Source: Pezizomycotina sp. ARF18 (lineage: Eukaryota; Ascomycota). From it: a stretch of DNA of 64,000 bases. Both the position numbers and the translations under genes were made by a program. The notes beneath the pieces were generated by a model. The model worked only from the letters and a program-made list of their open reading frames with translations, did no database searches and was not told the DNA's origin. The DNA lies in NCBI GenBank assembly GCA_002224055.1, contig AZLU01000058.1, positions 1-64,000 of the forward strand, in the 5' to 3' direction. The stretch's first letter is position 1, and every line of letters begins with the position of its first letter. Positions 11,541-24,161 of the stretch are shown in pieces.

Positions 11541-13065
11541 CTAAGCGGTGGCATGGTGTCCAGCGTTGGCAGAAACCCTCTCGTTACCGGAAGATACCCC
11601 TTCCTTCGAGAAGCAGTCGGCCCACTTCCCACCGTTCCTAGCGAACGAGAGCGACTCGATCCAGGCATCCAACTTGCACCTACCAAGACCCTGGCTGTCG
11701 CCGCCGCAGTTCTCGAGTTCGATAACCCTGTCGTTCACAAGAACCTTGACCCATTCCTCCTTCCCGCTCCCGCTCCGGATGCAGTGTCGCACTCCATCTC
11801 TCAACGTACATCCTTGCGCTGAAAGGACGATCCGGCTCATGCTGTAACCCTTGATCTGTTCCGGATCCACGCGTCTAGCTTATCCACACTGATGCCATTG
11901 TAAAGGCCCATCGCGGCGTAGATGCTAACCATGTCGGTATCGTGAGTAACATCGATGTAGATGTCTCTGTCCAAGGGGAACTCGACGGTGTAGTCGTGGC
12001 TGGTGTGGTCGACGACGGTTCTTTAGTCAAACGAGCGATGAGCTCGTTCACCCAGCCGACGCCGAGAGAAGGGCGAGAGGTTTCCCTGACCGTAGCCGTA
12101 GTATTTATCTACGGTCTGGTAGTATTCGTAGTCTTCCTACTCCTCCACAGTGAAGAGGTTACAGAAAGGCGAGAGTTTGGCATTCGGGTCTTCGAGATTC
12201 TTGTTTGCAACCGTTTCAAAGGGGCAAAGATCCATGATGTTAAGTGTATCGCGGTCGGTCAATGCATCGGATGTACCCGCAGCGAACCCGAGGTCCTTGT
12301 TCAGTCTCGCCGTGATGGCGGGAATGAAGGTGTTTCCAAATTCCGCCCTCGCGTTAGCCCCACTTTATTCACTAGTGGACGAGTAAGTTAGAACAAAGCC
12401 AATTATTGAGGGTATTCTTGCTGGTCTTGTCTTCCACAACCTCCACGATGGGATTTGTGCTGCGTTGTTGGTTTCGCTACCTTGAGAGCCAGTGAAACCG
12501 GAAAGAAAGTCCTTGGTGGAGTCCACGACGCGCTTCTGGTTAGAGGCGCGAACATATGGTACGGCTTTGGAAGATGTAGCCAAGGCATCCTGAGCCAGGG
12601 CTTCATACCGCTGATGGAACTTTATTCCGGAGTTCTCCATCTGTTTGTGACCGAACGTCGTAAGTTCCTCCGCCCAAGATCATAATTGTAGTTTTTGAGG
12701 AAGCTGTAAGCGCCAGCATATTCGCCTTTGTGCGCCTTCTGAATCTTCTCCACTGTACGAACGTTACGAGGTTGCATTTGTTAGCCGGTCTGAGAGCCGA
12801 AACGTCATCGTCAGATTCAATACTCACCGAGCGCTCTATAGGCTTTGCTCTTCGTGTCCGAAGGGTCTCTAGCGCCATGTCTGGAGACTACCTGCACCAT
12901 GGTAAGCTTGCAGTTTTTCGGCATTCATCCTTGATGCGGCCACGAGGAGCCGAATACCACGGAGAGAACTGTCCCCAATTGTGAGATATAGGGGGCGAGG
13001 TTTGGAAGCCGTCTTTGACAGATTTGCCGCCTACAGCGAGGGTTCCGGACCTGGGAGTTCAAGGT
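11541..13065 (-). pseudogene. Phytase (secreted histidine acid phosphatase), frame-broken
   Basis: Phytases release phosphate from inositol hexakisphosphate outside the cell. Almost the whole family plan is visible in order on the minus strand: ISHNWGQFSPW (near 12980), the catalytic motif RHGARDP in VVSRHGARDPSDTKSKAY (12850-12895), AYSFLKNYNYDLGAEELT (12690-12740), NSGIKFHQRY and YVRAS (12500-12625), NIMDLCPFETVA, then YYGYGQGN and WVNELIARLT. The second catalytic motif is DVTHDTDMVS (HD pair, about 11930), and the C-terminal signature follows: [33 protein letters not shown] and CF. Usual phytases have RHGARYP; here Tyr is replaced by Asp. The motifs fall in all three frames and one in-frame stop follows LFTVEE, giving at least six breaks. 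The signal-peptide exon was not located. GC is normal, so RIP is not the cause. Confidence 0.85.
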
Positions 13066-14864
13066 GGAATGTAGTCTAGAGCTTCTTTTTTAAAATGAGA
13101 AGGGCTTCCTTGAAGCTGAATTCGTTACATTTGAGCAAGCAGCACCCCCGCAGAGAAGGCTTTGGCGTTCTTCATGATGGCTTCGAAGGTCAACAGAAGT
13201 GCAGATTCCGATTCAAAGGGAAATTGTTGTAGAACAAACGAATGTAGGCGTTGGCTATTAGTTGAGTGATCGGAAAGTTGATGTAAAGAAAGAAGAAGCG
13301 TAATGAGCGACTGATGGCTTTTCGTATGATGGTTGAGTTCTCATGAACAAACAGAGAGTAAGCTGCCTTCATATACTCGCCGTCCGTCGAGATTAGTTAT
13401 CGATCGGATCCATCATTTGCCCTATAGCAACTACTGCCATACTAGTATGTATCTTCGCGATCGACATAAATAGCAGGGGCCGCTCCCCGGAAATGTCTCC
13501 GCCTTCAATTGGAAGGCTGAATGTTAGAAGTAAATGATGATACGATCTTGGGAAGGAAAACACGATTGTTTTCTTTCCTTTTTTTTTTATTGAGTTTGAT
13601 ACTAGAATGCAACCTGTTCTTTTAGAATAAGATTGCTTGGCCACAGTCCTAGCCGAAATCAAAATATTTGTATACGAAAGTTTGTTGAACTATAAAATCA
13701 TGTTTGTCATCACCGGGTGCATGAACCTCCCCTCTTTCTCTGGCCAGGAAGCGCAGCTCACGAACCCCGCTCGCAACTGTCGCATAATCTTTCATGACGC
13801 TACCATAAACTAGCTCTCTCCAAAACTGCAAGCACGGTTCCGTATCATAGGTTACAATTAATCTAGCTTGACTATGTTGACTTTGTCTCCAGCTTCAGAG
13901 CTTTCAAGTCTTCGAGGCGCCTGTAAAATTTGAGTTCAGATATCCAATAATAGGAATTTCAGCGCAACGCGTTCCCCAGCTTGTATATCTGTCAGAGGTC
14001 TGAAATATGAGCAATAAGTGCGTCTACAGGATTTGTATGCCAGAATTCAGAGGCACGTTCTCTGAGACTAAAGCCTGTGTAGCACTCTCCGTTGAAACTT
14101 GAGCCGTGTATCTAGAATAGTCCCGAAATGCGCGGAATATCGACGTAGAACTGGGATCGCATAAAGCTAATTTTGAATTCGCTATATTAGCTCGTATCCA
14201 CTCCTGCTATACAACATCCAAGTTTTAGTTCAACGGATATCAATTCAAGACAATCTACTTTTTCGAAAATGTGTTCTCGAAATGAAGAAAAATCGCCGGC
14301 CCGGGGACACGCGATGTCGTATAATATCGCAATGTCCCCGGTCCAGTCCTCATTAGACTCTAATCGTATCGAACATCTTCAGATTGAACGTTACACAAGC
14401 TCATCCTATGAATACGATGTTTCTAGAGCGATCGTCGAGCTATACGACACCGTTGTCTCAGGTGCCATAACAACCTCGAAGACCATTGAAATCCTTCCAC
14501 GTCGAGCCGGACAGACCGGGCAATCAACGAGTAGCAGTTGAATCTTCCTTTCTTGTTTAACTGTGCATTTATTTGGTGTAGGACGTGAGCGAAAGTTGTA
14601 AACGCACTTCGGGTTCCTTCGCTTGGGATGTGTTAAATCTGATAATTTAGCGCTGAGAACCCCATCAGCAATAAAAAAAACAGGTCATGCCGCAAACTTG
14701 AATCGAGAATACGACTTGGTTTATGAGAAACGAGCGCGTTTTGGGGCCAACTCTGATCGCTGGCAATATACGAACGCAACTAAGGAACTCTAATAAATAG
14801 TTTCTCATCAAATTGGTAGACAAGACATAGATAATTACAATATCTGTGTACAGAAACATCATAT
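13066..14864. other. Intergenic, no firm gene
   Basis: Several short frames on both strands, none with recognisable content apart from the weak small frame at 14269-14541. Confidence 0.45.
14269..14541 (+). CDS. Hypothetical small protein, 90 aa
   Basis: This open frame starts with ATG and encodes a polar protein with no signal peptide, helix or Cys motif. It is rich in Ser, Thr and Glu (TSSSYEYDVSRAIVELYD). Nothing in it is recognised. It could be a chance frame; the only support is its ATG and its lack of overlap with a better candidate. Confidence 0.2.
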   Translation: MCSRNEEKSPARGHAMSYNIAMSPVQSSLDSNRIEHLQIERYTSSSYEYDVSRAIVELYDTVVSGAITTSKTIEILPRRAGQTGQSTSSS

Positions 14865-17325
14865 CTATCTATTAATCGAAATGCCAGATTCAAGACAGTT
14901 TCTCCAATCAAGCCGTAGCAGAAGTGCAATGCTCTCCTCATGTTTAATGGCTGTCATTACGCCGAAATCCTCTTCGTGTTTAAGGAATCCGCTGAACAAA
15001 CCGTTTCCGTCTCTCACGGCACCGTAGCATTCCGCCACACCTTTCATTCCTTCAAAGCCACGGAGAGTCTTCAGCTCTTCCATAACTCTCTCGTACGACC
15101 CGAAGAACGGATGCACCCTCACGTCCTTATGCATGTTGACTTCTCTCATCAGACCATGGCCGAGAGTCACGGCCGTTACGCCACCAATCTCCATCGCATG
15201 AGACTCTGCGCTCGAATCCTTCTCTAGGAGGAACGAGTATACGGCATCGCATGCAGCCCATTCCGGCTCAGAAACCGACGCCGGGAAGCACCATTTATTA
15301 TCGTGCAGAATTGGATGCCACGGGTGACGTCAGCTCACCGACCTTGCAAACAATGCTAGTCCTTCGGATATGTGCGTCTTCAAAACCGCCTCGACAGTTC
15401 TAGCACCAGCAGGAGTAGCAACGGGCGTTCCTCTTACGATCTCATCGACACGCTTGTTGCTTCCGTCCGCAAGCGTTACCAGGTTTGAGCCGGTGAAGCA
15501 CGGACCGGCACTCATATTGTAACGACTCATATTCACCGGTGCAGCATTAGCTCTCTTATAACTAGGCTTCGGCGTGGCAGCTTGTCGAACGCGGCATCGA
15601 CGAGGTCACGGCTCTTCGTGAACAGCACGGAGTCCTTCCCGTAAATCTGCAAACCGGCATCCTTAAAGTTACCGCACTGCTGTCGCTGGTGCGCCCGTGC
15701 GAGGGAGAGAAGTAATGTCTTCCCCATTTCTCCCAGCTGTTGCCGTCTGAAACGGCGAGGACGACTTCTCCGCTTATATCCTTCGCCAGAGCTTGTGCGG
15801 TTCGTAGTCGGGAGGTCGGTAGTTATTGACCCAGCCTGGGATGTGAAGGCTGTCTTGCATCCTGTAGGACGGAGTTGGCGTTTTCAGGCGGACGTAGTGT
15901 GCCGGCTTGTGGTGGGCGTGAATTCTCTGCAAAGGTTGAAGATGTTGTCGACGAGGGTGAGGCGGTGGATATTATACTTCTGTACCTGGCTCATCTCGCT
16001 AGTGCTCGATGCACCCCGCTAACCGTCGCAAGAGCGCTCAATTCTTCCTCCGCAAACCACGGTTTCACTACTGTGCTAATCGTGGTGCCGTTAGGGATAA
16101 CGTCGCTGTCAAACTCCAGCACCAAGTCCCGCGTTTGCCCGTACTGCAGGTCTCCGAAATCAATTCTCCCACCCCAGGAAGTCTGAACGCATGGAATCCA
16201 CCCTTGATGGGCTGCTTCACCTTGACCCCGGATTCCTCCGGGATTTCTACGTTGACAAAGCACCGCGTAGCGTAGGTGGCATATAAGTTTGACACGGCGT
16301 GGACGAAGACCGTGCCCACCATACCCGCGTCGGGAATGAAACCAAAGCGCCGGCTCCTACCCGAGCGATGTCGCTCAGGAGCGCCGAATCCAGATTGTAC
16401 CGAAACCGAAGGTGCTGATGTTGAACCGTGCGTTCGGGTGGGATTCGAGGTATGTTTCGAGCATAGGGATGTGGCCCCTCGGCGGTTCAACGTTGGCTGA
16501 CCGTCCGTTAAGATAAACACGGACGAGAGTCGGTTTCCTTTGCTTCTGTTTACAGCGGAGATGGCGTCGTCGGAGTATCCAGAGAGCCATTTTGTAGCCC
16601 ATCAAGAAGGTTCATGCCGGTCTTCAGGCCGTCCCATAGGTTTGTCATGTTTTTAGGGTACATTTCGTCGACGGATTCATTCAGCTTCTTCTTGCCGGCG
16701 GTATCTGTGGAGACAAAGTCGGAAATCACCTCGGCAGCGTCGTCGAAAGCAACGATGGCGAGGCGGTCGTCTAGGAGAAAATAAAAAACAACCCTTGTTA
16801 AATGCGAGATTCATACCAACGGAGCATATTTGAACTTGAGATCTTCTTACCATCCTCCATCGTAGCGATGATAGTTTTCATAGCGTGTTTAACAACGTCA
16901 AGAACACTGAGACCGGTGTCTTCCTTTGGCTTTCCTTCCTCAGTGTAAGCTGGTGCTGACGCTGCCATGGAGCCGGACACGTCGATGACGGTGACGAGGT
17001 CCAATGACGCTCGCTTATTAGAGCTCTTCTTGTCTGAGTCAGTCGATACATTGCTCGGTGGGGTTACGGGTAACGAGCAACTGTCGCGGAGGCTTCCGCT
17101 GCGATACTGAGACTTAATTCTCTGTTGGGTTGAACAGTCGCCGAAGCAGCGCCGTCTCTTGCAGCTTCGGTGTAGGACGGTGGAGGAATATCGTTGCGAG
17201 TCATCTTGTCTTTTCTTTGAATCGAGGACGGCTTCCCGTGGTGTCTTGCGAACTGCAGCAGGAACTGGTTTAGGCTTTCTTAGCTTTCGTAGTATTCTAG
17301 AAGGCAGGACGCACGGATTGATCAT
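14865..17325 (-). pseudogene. vWA - Vwaint - Vint (Hint-fold) protein, frame-broken
   Basis: An intracellular fungal protein with an N-terminal von Willebrand A domain and a C-terminal Hedgehog/intein-type (Vint) domain. Exon 1 (16851-17325, start MINPCVLP) contains ASLDLVTVIDVSGSM, the metal-binding DxSxS motif. An 80-bp intron (16771-16850, GTAAGA to CTAG) follows. Then come DRLAIVAFDDAAEVISDF, TNLWDGLKTG, ILTDGQ, VEPPRGHIPMLETYLESHP, FNISTFGFG, GMVGTVFVHAVSNL, ARAHQRQQCGNFKDAG, then the Vint start GPCFTGSNLVTLADGS (candidate Cys1 of the Hint fold) and PWHPILHDNKWCFP (the conserved HP motif). The end is GGVTAVTLGHG, VRVHPFFGSYERV and VAECYGAVRDGNGLFSGF. Homology moves between frames at least five times (for example after LTDGQ and after FGFG). 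The role of the family is not established. Confidence 0.8.
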
Positions 17326-18263
17326 TTGAAGTGCGGTGGGTGAGATTCATGAGTTGGTTGGCCTGGCCGCTATTTATTATAATACTTTGGTGGTAGCGAT
17401 CGGGCCGTATTATGAAGCTTAAAACAGAATGGTGAGATAAAGTTCATGCCCAATCCTTGAGTAAGACCTTTTCGCCCTAGACCCTGTCGCCTGAGTCCGC
17501 TGAAAGGATTAGGATTCAGCCCCTGTGTAGCGGTAATGTCATCAATGGCTCCGAGCAGTTGGTTCTAGGGCCTGGGCGAATTGACATCCTGAAGATCGTG
17601 AGTCACTGCCCATCATGATCGTTCTGAGAGATTCGAACTCGATTAGGTACAGTGCCACGGACTTGCTCCTGACAAGGCGTCTGCAAAGGCATCAATTGAA
17701 GCCAGATCTGAAATTTATCTACATTAATACTTATTTCTTACGTGTCATTCCATGATCCTCGCGGCAAAAAAGCTAAATGTCGAAATGGCACTCAGCCACA
17801 CAAAACTACAGTCCCATTATCTCGATGAACTTCCACAACCGGCTCGATCCGACTCAGCCCCCTCGACACGGCCTGTAAGCTAACCGTCAGCAGATCATAA
17901 GCAGAGAGATCTATAAAGGTTACTCGCGGTCTTTCAAAAATTGTCTCAAAAACGTCTGATCTTAGCGTTACGCAGAGAGAAGAAATCATTTGCAGAGCCA
18001 GAGAAAAGCACCCGATAAACTCATCACAGATATTCGTTGCGCATAATACTCGATAGTTAGGATGTTTCATCATCAACGAGTGGGCGAAGGCGGCTCAATA
18101 TTACGAGACTCTCCCATTTTCGCAATTATATATCTGCCTTCTTAGGCGTCTCGTGAGTAGAACTGCAAAAATTGTATGAGGTATACAAAGGACTCGCAAC
18201 GCACGAACTTCCAATATTCGGCGCATAGACTTATTTGAGCCGTTTAAGAATAACTTCAGGTGT
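17326..18263. other. Intergenic, no gene seen
   Basis: This is the upstream region of the vWA-Vint gene. Only short frames occur (for example 17792-18076 minus), with no recognised content. Confidence 0.5.
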
Positions 18264-19810
18264 TCAGTAGAAATCCGAGCTAGCTACAAGCCGTCCGCGG
18301 CCAGCGAGTTGCAGCTTCGTTTGCCACAGGTTCATTAGGGAATCTGATACGTCAATTGCACTAGTATAACGCCGAACCAGCTCATCACTGCTGGGCCCAA
18401 GCTTGCCATAAACGATTTTGGAAGGCATATACTCGGGGAAGCTGTTGTGTGAGGCACCTATGGTTAGCTGAGGATGCTCAAGGGCGGTGATTTTGCGAGG
18501 AACGAGGAGCAATTCAACACTGACCACCACTGAGAGTCCACCGCTTGACTTTTGGCATGGCAAGAAGCGCCTTGGAAGCCGCCGTCAGTATCTCTTCCCA
18601 GCGATGCTGGTCAGGCGCCGTTCTTCTTGCTCTTTTTCTCCGCAATCTCCTGTCGTCTACTCCCTTGGGGTCGAAGCATTCCTCCTCTGGCACGACGATC
18701 TCGAGAGGCCGTCGTTGAGTTTGTTCCACCAGCGGCCGTTGGCGTTAATGGCTGAGTACCTCACCTCGAAATACTCCAACTTCGGCCACTCCCTCGTGAT
18801 ACCATCGTCATTCTGGAATAAGGCGGTACTGATGGCGGCCTGGACAAGTTCGAATGAGACTAAATGAGTTGAGAGAATACCGAGAGCTTTGCACAAACCC
18901 TCGCCGAGGGAGAAAAGCCGCGAATAGGTCTCCAGATCAATATTGGATACATGGCTGTGTACTGAAGCTTAAAGCGGTGAGTGTGCCGGAAACGGCAGCG
19001 GGAAGGAGTCGGTCATTGATACTTGTGCATATACCTGTTTATTCTCAGCCAATTTCAAGGTCAGAAATTTTGCTTCGTGAAATTACAAAATCTAGCCCTG
19101 ACCTTCGAAAACCTCCATTCTAACCGATCGCTTCGTCCGTAGGTCAGTTGACTGCATCATGAAGTGGTCCAACTCCATGCCGTGCAAAACCGCCCGAATG
19201 AACCTCTGCGATATCTCAAGTGCGTACGATACATTGCAGACGAAGTACAGCGATCTGAGGCCCTTCACCTCCCCAATGCGAAGCTCTTCCAGGTGATCTT
19301 CGTCCTCCAACATAATCCGCTCGTCCTCTCCATGTATCAGCGGAGTTTGGCCATCGATGTTCAGCGCGTCGAGCAGGCCATTCGACGTTGCTCCAATATA
19401 TGGTTGGTAATAAACCGCTCTCCTTACTGTCGGATTTAATATCTTCAGTAGCCTTTTCAACTTGATCCACATGGCAAGCGTCGGCTGGTCGCCGTACGGT
19501 CCATCGATCGTGAGAAGTCGAATGTGTGAACGAGCGTTGAGTTCCGGTAGACGTACTCCGCCAGCTCGTCGATATCCTCTTCGGCCGTCGTCAGCGCATG
19601 CGGAGGCGCAGATGCTCGTAAAGTTGAGCCTGAATGAGTTCGCGCCAGACCGGGTCAGAAGCGCAAGTTCCTGCTGAAATCCCCTGTCGCGACTGCCGAA
19701 GATGGCGACGGATTTGCGTGTGCTGGTCTGGCGGCTGTTCAGACGTAGGAGAAGATCTGACGGTGAATCTCAGAGGAGGAGGGAAAAGGAGGCAGCGCTA
19801 GCCATCGTCG
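18264..19810 (-). pseudogene. F-box-like fungal protein, frame-broken
   Basis: Near the 5' end (about 19760) the minus strand reads SEIHRQIFSYV, which resembles the start of an F-box, followed by leucine/basic-rich text such as WIKLKRLLKILNPTVRRAVYY. Next come HLEELRIGEVKGLRSLYFVC (LRR-like), GITREWPKLEYFEVRYSAIN, WWNKLN, and a tail with KALLAMPKVKRWTLSGGQ and SVVVSVELLLVPRKITALEH. This order resembles F-box-type proteins with a long LRR-like C-terminal half that are abundant in fungal accessory regions. Segments fall in several frames, with at least four breaks. The family assignment is moderate and the function is unknown. Confidence 0.5.
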
Positions 19811-21086
19811 CGCGTTATGGAATGTTCGCCACGGTGCCGGGTCGTTTCAGATTCGTGAACGGGTAAAAAAAGCCTGCAACTCAAAGTCTGCGATGATTCA
19901 TACTCTTTTTTTTTTCTGCGTACGCTGACGTAATCCACGCTAAACTCGGGCTACCCGTCCCGGAGATCGAAATCACAAATTCACAATCCACACAATAGGA
20001 ATTCTCGAGTCATACATGATTAGTCCTATAGATTATTGGCTGCTTTATAATTTCACATCCATCTCCAGGTAGCATTGATGTCCTCTTATCCATCAACTGC
20101 AGATGGGAGTGCTGAAGCTGATGTGATGCGAAACCGGTGCTTTGAAGAAGTCTGAATTGGCTAACAATGTGAACAAAAGGGCTTCCAGCCGGCCAGTGCT
20201 CCGTATATTTCTCCTTACTAGCATGAATGACAGAGAGTCGAGACTACTTTCGACGATTATCAAGATTCAAGGCTATCTAGCAGCCTGACTTCAAGGGTAA
20301 TGTCTCCTTATAGTATACAATTCAATCGCACCATCATCTAGGAAACATGTCTCTTATTACAGATACTTTGAGGGATCGCCCAGGCAGATACATTCTGGAT
20401 TAGACAGGCTGGAATCCGTTAGCCGGGTTCTGGCTGAGTATACCAATCTCTGCACCCACACTCACAAATTCACAATCAATCAAATACCTGATTGAACTGC
20501 CATCAAAGCGCCTTCTTGATATTGCCTAGTGCCCACTCACCCACTCTCTGCCGAAAAAGACGGCTAAATGATGGCTCATCAATATTGTTGGTAACTTGTG
20601 CCGACCTCAACGCCTCTCCCAGCCAGCGGTCTTTCATTGACCCCAGATTTCTTAGTGGCGTGCGCCAACCTTTCCAGTTCGGACGCTCATAGGAGAAAAT
20701 CATCATTGTTCATCCTCGTTCGTCGCTGACGTGCCAAACTAGTCCTCGCCTTGAGGCTAATTTTAATGGCTTGCAAAAACCCTGACGCCTCTGATATCTT
20801 TCTACATATCAAAAACCAACCTGATTTGGCACTAGCCTACTTCGGAGATGGCCTCTTCCTTTCTTTCAAGAGACTAAGAGTCCAAGACCCCCCAAGAGGC
20901 AGATCAGGCCCTAACTCTTTGACATTTAAAAGGCTATTTTCCCCTTAACTCAGTTGTCAAATATCCTGCCCAGGCTTAACTATGGACGGGGGGAATTCTG
21001 ATCACAAAGTTTTCTTTCGAACCATTTCCAAGACATCATCCCGCGGGCGGCCTCCAACGACCGGGCTCGAGGACTAAGACGATGGT
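19811..21086. other. Intergenic, no firm gene
   Basis: Two short frames only. A minus-strand frame at 20503-20706 (67 aa, ATG start, MMIFSYERPNWKGWRTPL) is basic and unrecognised. A poly-T run lies at about 19905-19915. No promoter element could be assigned. Confidence 0.45.
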
Positions 21087-22507
21087 ATGGCGAACCCCTC
21101 TGATGCCGCAGTAACTTCACTGCTCAACTTCGGCATCTTAGCCATGGAACATGGCCATCATAGGAGCCTACCTATGAACCAAGTTGTTTTGCTGCTCAGT
21201 TCCATGACGGAGGCCGCGAGATTAATACCAGCTTTCATCGGGACAACCGGGAAGATTGGACCATCAGCGGCGGGTGCATTGCACCAGAGGCTTCTCAGCC
21301 TGGAGGATTTTCTACGTACCGTTTCTCACGACAACTGCTTCCGGATAGCGACCGTGCAGAGCGTTGTTCCGCCCTGTATAGCCGCCGCGTTTCTAGTAAT
21401 GAGATTTTGCGTTCGACATTTCCTTGCCGGAGGGATACGAAGGGACGACTGGGCGATGTTTGGGACTTGGGTATGAGGCAATCCGGCATTTGAGCTAATT
21501 ACTGGATGGTAGATGGGGGCTTTACAGCTAAGTCGTTTTCAAACGAACTCCTAGTTACTGGCACTGGCTATGATGATCGCTATGTACCTTAGTAAGTCCA
21601 GATAGTCTCTCCACTAATTCATGGTAGAATTTCACTAACATTCTTGACAGACGCTACCATGAGTAAGCTCACCATCTGCATCCACTATAATACATACTCT
21701 AACAATCCACTTCCTCAGACCACGCAAACTACCATATTGGGATCTTTCCTTTGTTCAATACAGCGGGTTCCTCAAGGTAATTAATGCTTCATGATCCGAG
21801 CTTTTGCATGCTATGCTCTTCGTGACGTACTACTACAGGAACCAGCTAATTCATGTAACTCTTTCATGATCTTTTACTGGGACCTTGCGCCAATAAGATC
21901 AATGCGGATGGCTCTGGTCATTGTTTTTGTAATTACGACAATGTCGATCACGGCAGGAGCTTTCTGTATAATCCTTCAGTGTAAACCCGTTGCATTCTGG
22001 AATGATCCTGTGGGCGCGAAATACTACCACTGGCGAAGATATGGCTTGCGACAGGGGTGCTTACGATCGCCGGGGACATTGCGTTGTTTTTCATCCCTAC
22101 TCCATATGTATGGAGGTTAAAGATCACGACACGTGAGAAAATCATCGTGATTGCAATGTTGGAATCGGAGCCTTGTAAGCCCAACCAATCTGCATTTTTC
22201 GCTATCGGCTGACTACATGATGTGAGAGGCGCTGACAATCTATTGTTTCTTTTCGCAGTGTATGCATTGCTTCAGCCTACCGCGTCGTCACCACGTGCAC
22301 TTCGTAAATAATCCAGACATCACCTACAAAGTCGGCATCTCCCAAATGTGGGCAGTGCTCGAGATAAACCTGGGCATCATCGTTTCCTGCATCCCTGCCA
22401 TGCGAGCCCTGGTCGTGCGTTTCACACCGAAGTTAATCGGATATAGCAACGGCAGCGGGCAGCGAAAATCGTCGCAGCCGGTAGTGCCGCCCTCAGTCCC
22501 GGAATAA
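21087..22507 (+). CDS. PTH11/rhodopsin-like integral membrane protein 2
   Basis: A seven-helix receptor-like protein on the plus strand. Exon 1 (21087-21470) ends RRDDWAMFGTW and joins across an 84-bp intron to LLALAMMIAMYL (21555-21591). Two tiny exons follow (21651-21662 and 21719-21776) reading NATMNHANYHIGIFPLFN. Later segments are LLHAMLFVTYYYRNQL, IFYWDLAPIRSMRMALVIV, CIILQCKPVAFWNDP (the conserved C-x-P helix border), TIAGDIALFFIPTPYVW, EKIIVIAMLES, and the last helix LEINLGIIVSCIPAMRALV after another intron ending at 22259. The frame changes near 21865 (TLS to MIFYW) and near 22020-22035, so one-base indels are present. Exon 1 is unusually long for this family and carries an extra N-terminal part of about 100 residues without a CFEM domain. 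Confidence 0.75.
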
Positions 22508-22769
22508 GGTTAGAAAATCTCGAGGGTGATAAGAAAGGGGAGGAAAGCGCCGATCGGATACGGGAAGGGAGAAAGCGGGAGTGGATGCAACGGAGGGATC
22601 AGAGAGATAAGAAGTATCGGATAGGAGTAGGGCTGACGAGTGACGGTTCGACGAAGGATGGGGAGTCATTCTGGAAGCTGTGAGGACTGTGATGGAGAGC
22701 AACGAGGAACTTCCAAACATAAGAACGGAGGCTTCGCCTTGATCCCGAGGAGCAAGTATTTTTTATTTT

Positions 22770-22859
<90 letters not shown>

Positions 22860-24161
22860 TTTCATGCTTCAGGAGTTCTTGGATACATGTGCGTAGAATT
22901 GTTTTGCTGTTTCGATCGCATTAATACCCAAATTTGTACGGTGCGCTTCTAGTAACGAATTCACTTGTCAACCAATTGCCTGGCACTACTTAGTACATAC
23001 TCTTTGTCTCCGTACAAAAATATTAATGATCAAGGGTGAGGGGTGATGAATCAAACTCGAGCCCGCCAATCGGGGCCCTATTATAAGAACCCAGTGGGCT
23101 TCTAGAATGATACATAATCCATACGCACGCAAAGTCACGGTCGACGAATAGGTAAATGCTAGGCATTTCTTAAAAAAGTCGTGTTTTGAGGAACGAAGCA
23201 TGGTTCAGTGGATACGACTCCACTGCTTAGGGCATTAAGCCTAAAAGTATATGAAGAAACTCCCAGAGCAGCTTCGCCGCAAAGGTTCAACCTCGCGTTT
23301 CAGGCTTATCGAAGCTGAAGCTACCTCGTTTTATCATTTCCCAGGAACCCTGGTTTGGATTACGGGTTAGTGTTAGTGCTCTCCCACTCAGCCCTAATTC
23401 CGAGAACCCGAGGGTTGAGTTTTGGGATATAGCCTCGTTACTTAACGGGCCAAGCCCTGACAACCAATTTACCCCCGAGGCTAAATAGCTAAAGAGAATA
23501 TTCCATGTTCTTTAGGCTTTAACCTTTACCTTGCCAGCAGTCTCCTTGCCATCACGAAGTCCTTGGCAAAGGCCGTGTTTGGTGTCCAACATGGTTTATA
23601 CCAACTAACGTTATCGCTTACTATACTGTTAGGAGCCGCCATTACTATAGCCGGGTGTGTATAGTATTGTTTCATGACCGATTCCAACACAATTCTCACA
23701 CTATCCGATATAATTTCGGTCGGAGACAACAGGAGACAACAGTGGGCAGCTTCTCAAAACGGTCGTTCGCTCGAGAGGATCGGCGCAGTTATCAATGCGT
23801 GGAACCCCCGTTCCGGAATTTCCATGTTTCGTCCGTCGTCATTCCAATTCAAACTTGAAGCAGATCTCGAAAATAAAATATCAGCATAAAGGATATTGAT
23901 TATAAGATCCCAAGTCTCCTAGCGATTTTCTCTTTTCTCTTTTTCCGGTTACGTTCGTCAACTTTCCTTTATTTCGTTTCTTCGTTTCGTTTGAAGATTG
24001 AATCTTCATCGTCGTCCGGCGCAGGTCCGGCGTTCTTGCTGTTCTCTTCTACATTCATTAATCCTCTAATCCAATTTTAATGCGTACACATATTAATTCT
24101 AATTATACTAAACCTTCCCTTCTTAACTCACCTAATAATCATAATCATCAAATCTTTAAGC
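22508..24161. other. Intergenic with one microsatellite
   Basis: Apart from the ATTT repeat, only short unrelated frames are present. Nothing recognisable was found at 23200-24160. Confidence 0.45.
22757..22863. repeat. (ATTT)n microsatellite
   Basis: About 25 copies of the tetranucleotide ATTT with one interruption near 22803. An apparent Ile/Tyr/Leu/Phe-rich frame across it is an artefact of the repeat. Confidence 0.95.

Noticed and set aside
22640-22924. Ile/Tyr/Leu/Phe-rich 94-residue membrane-like frame
   Set aside because: It is a translation of the (ATTT)n microsatellite.
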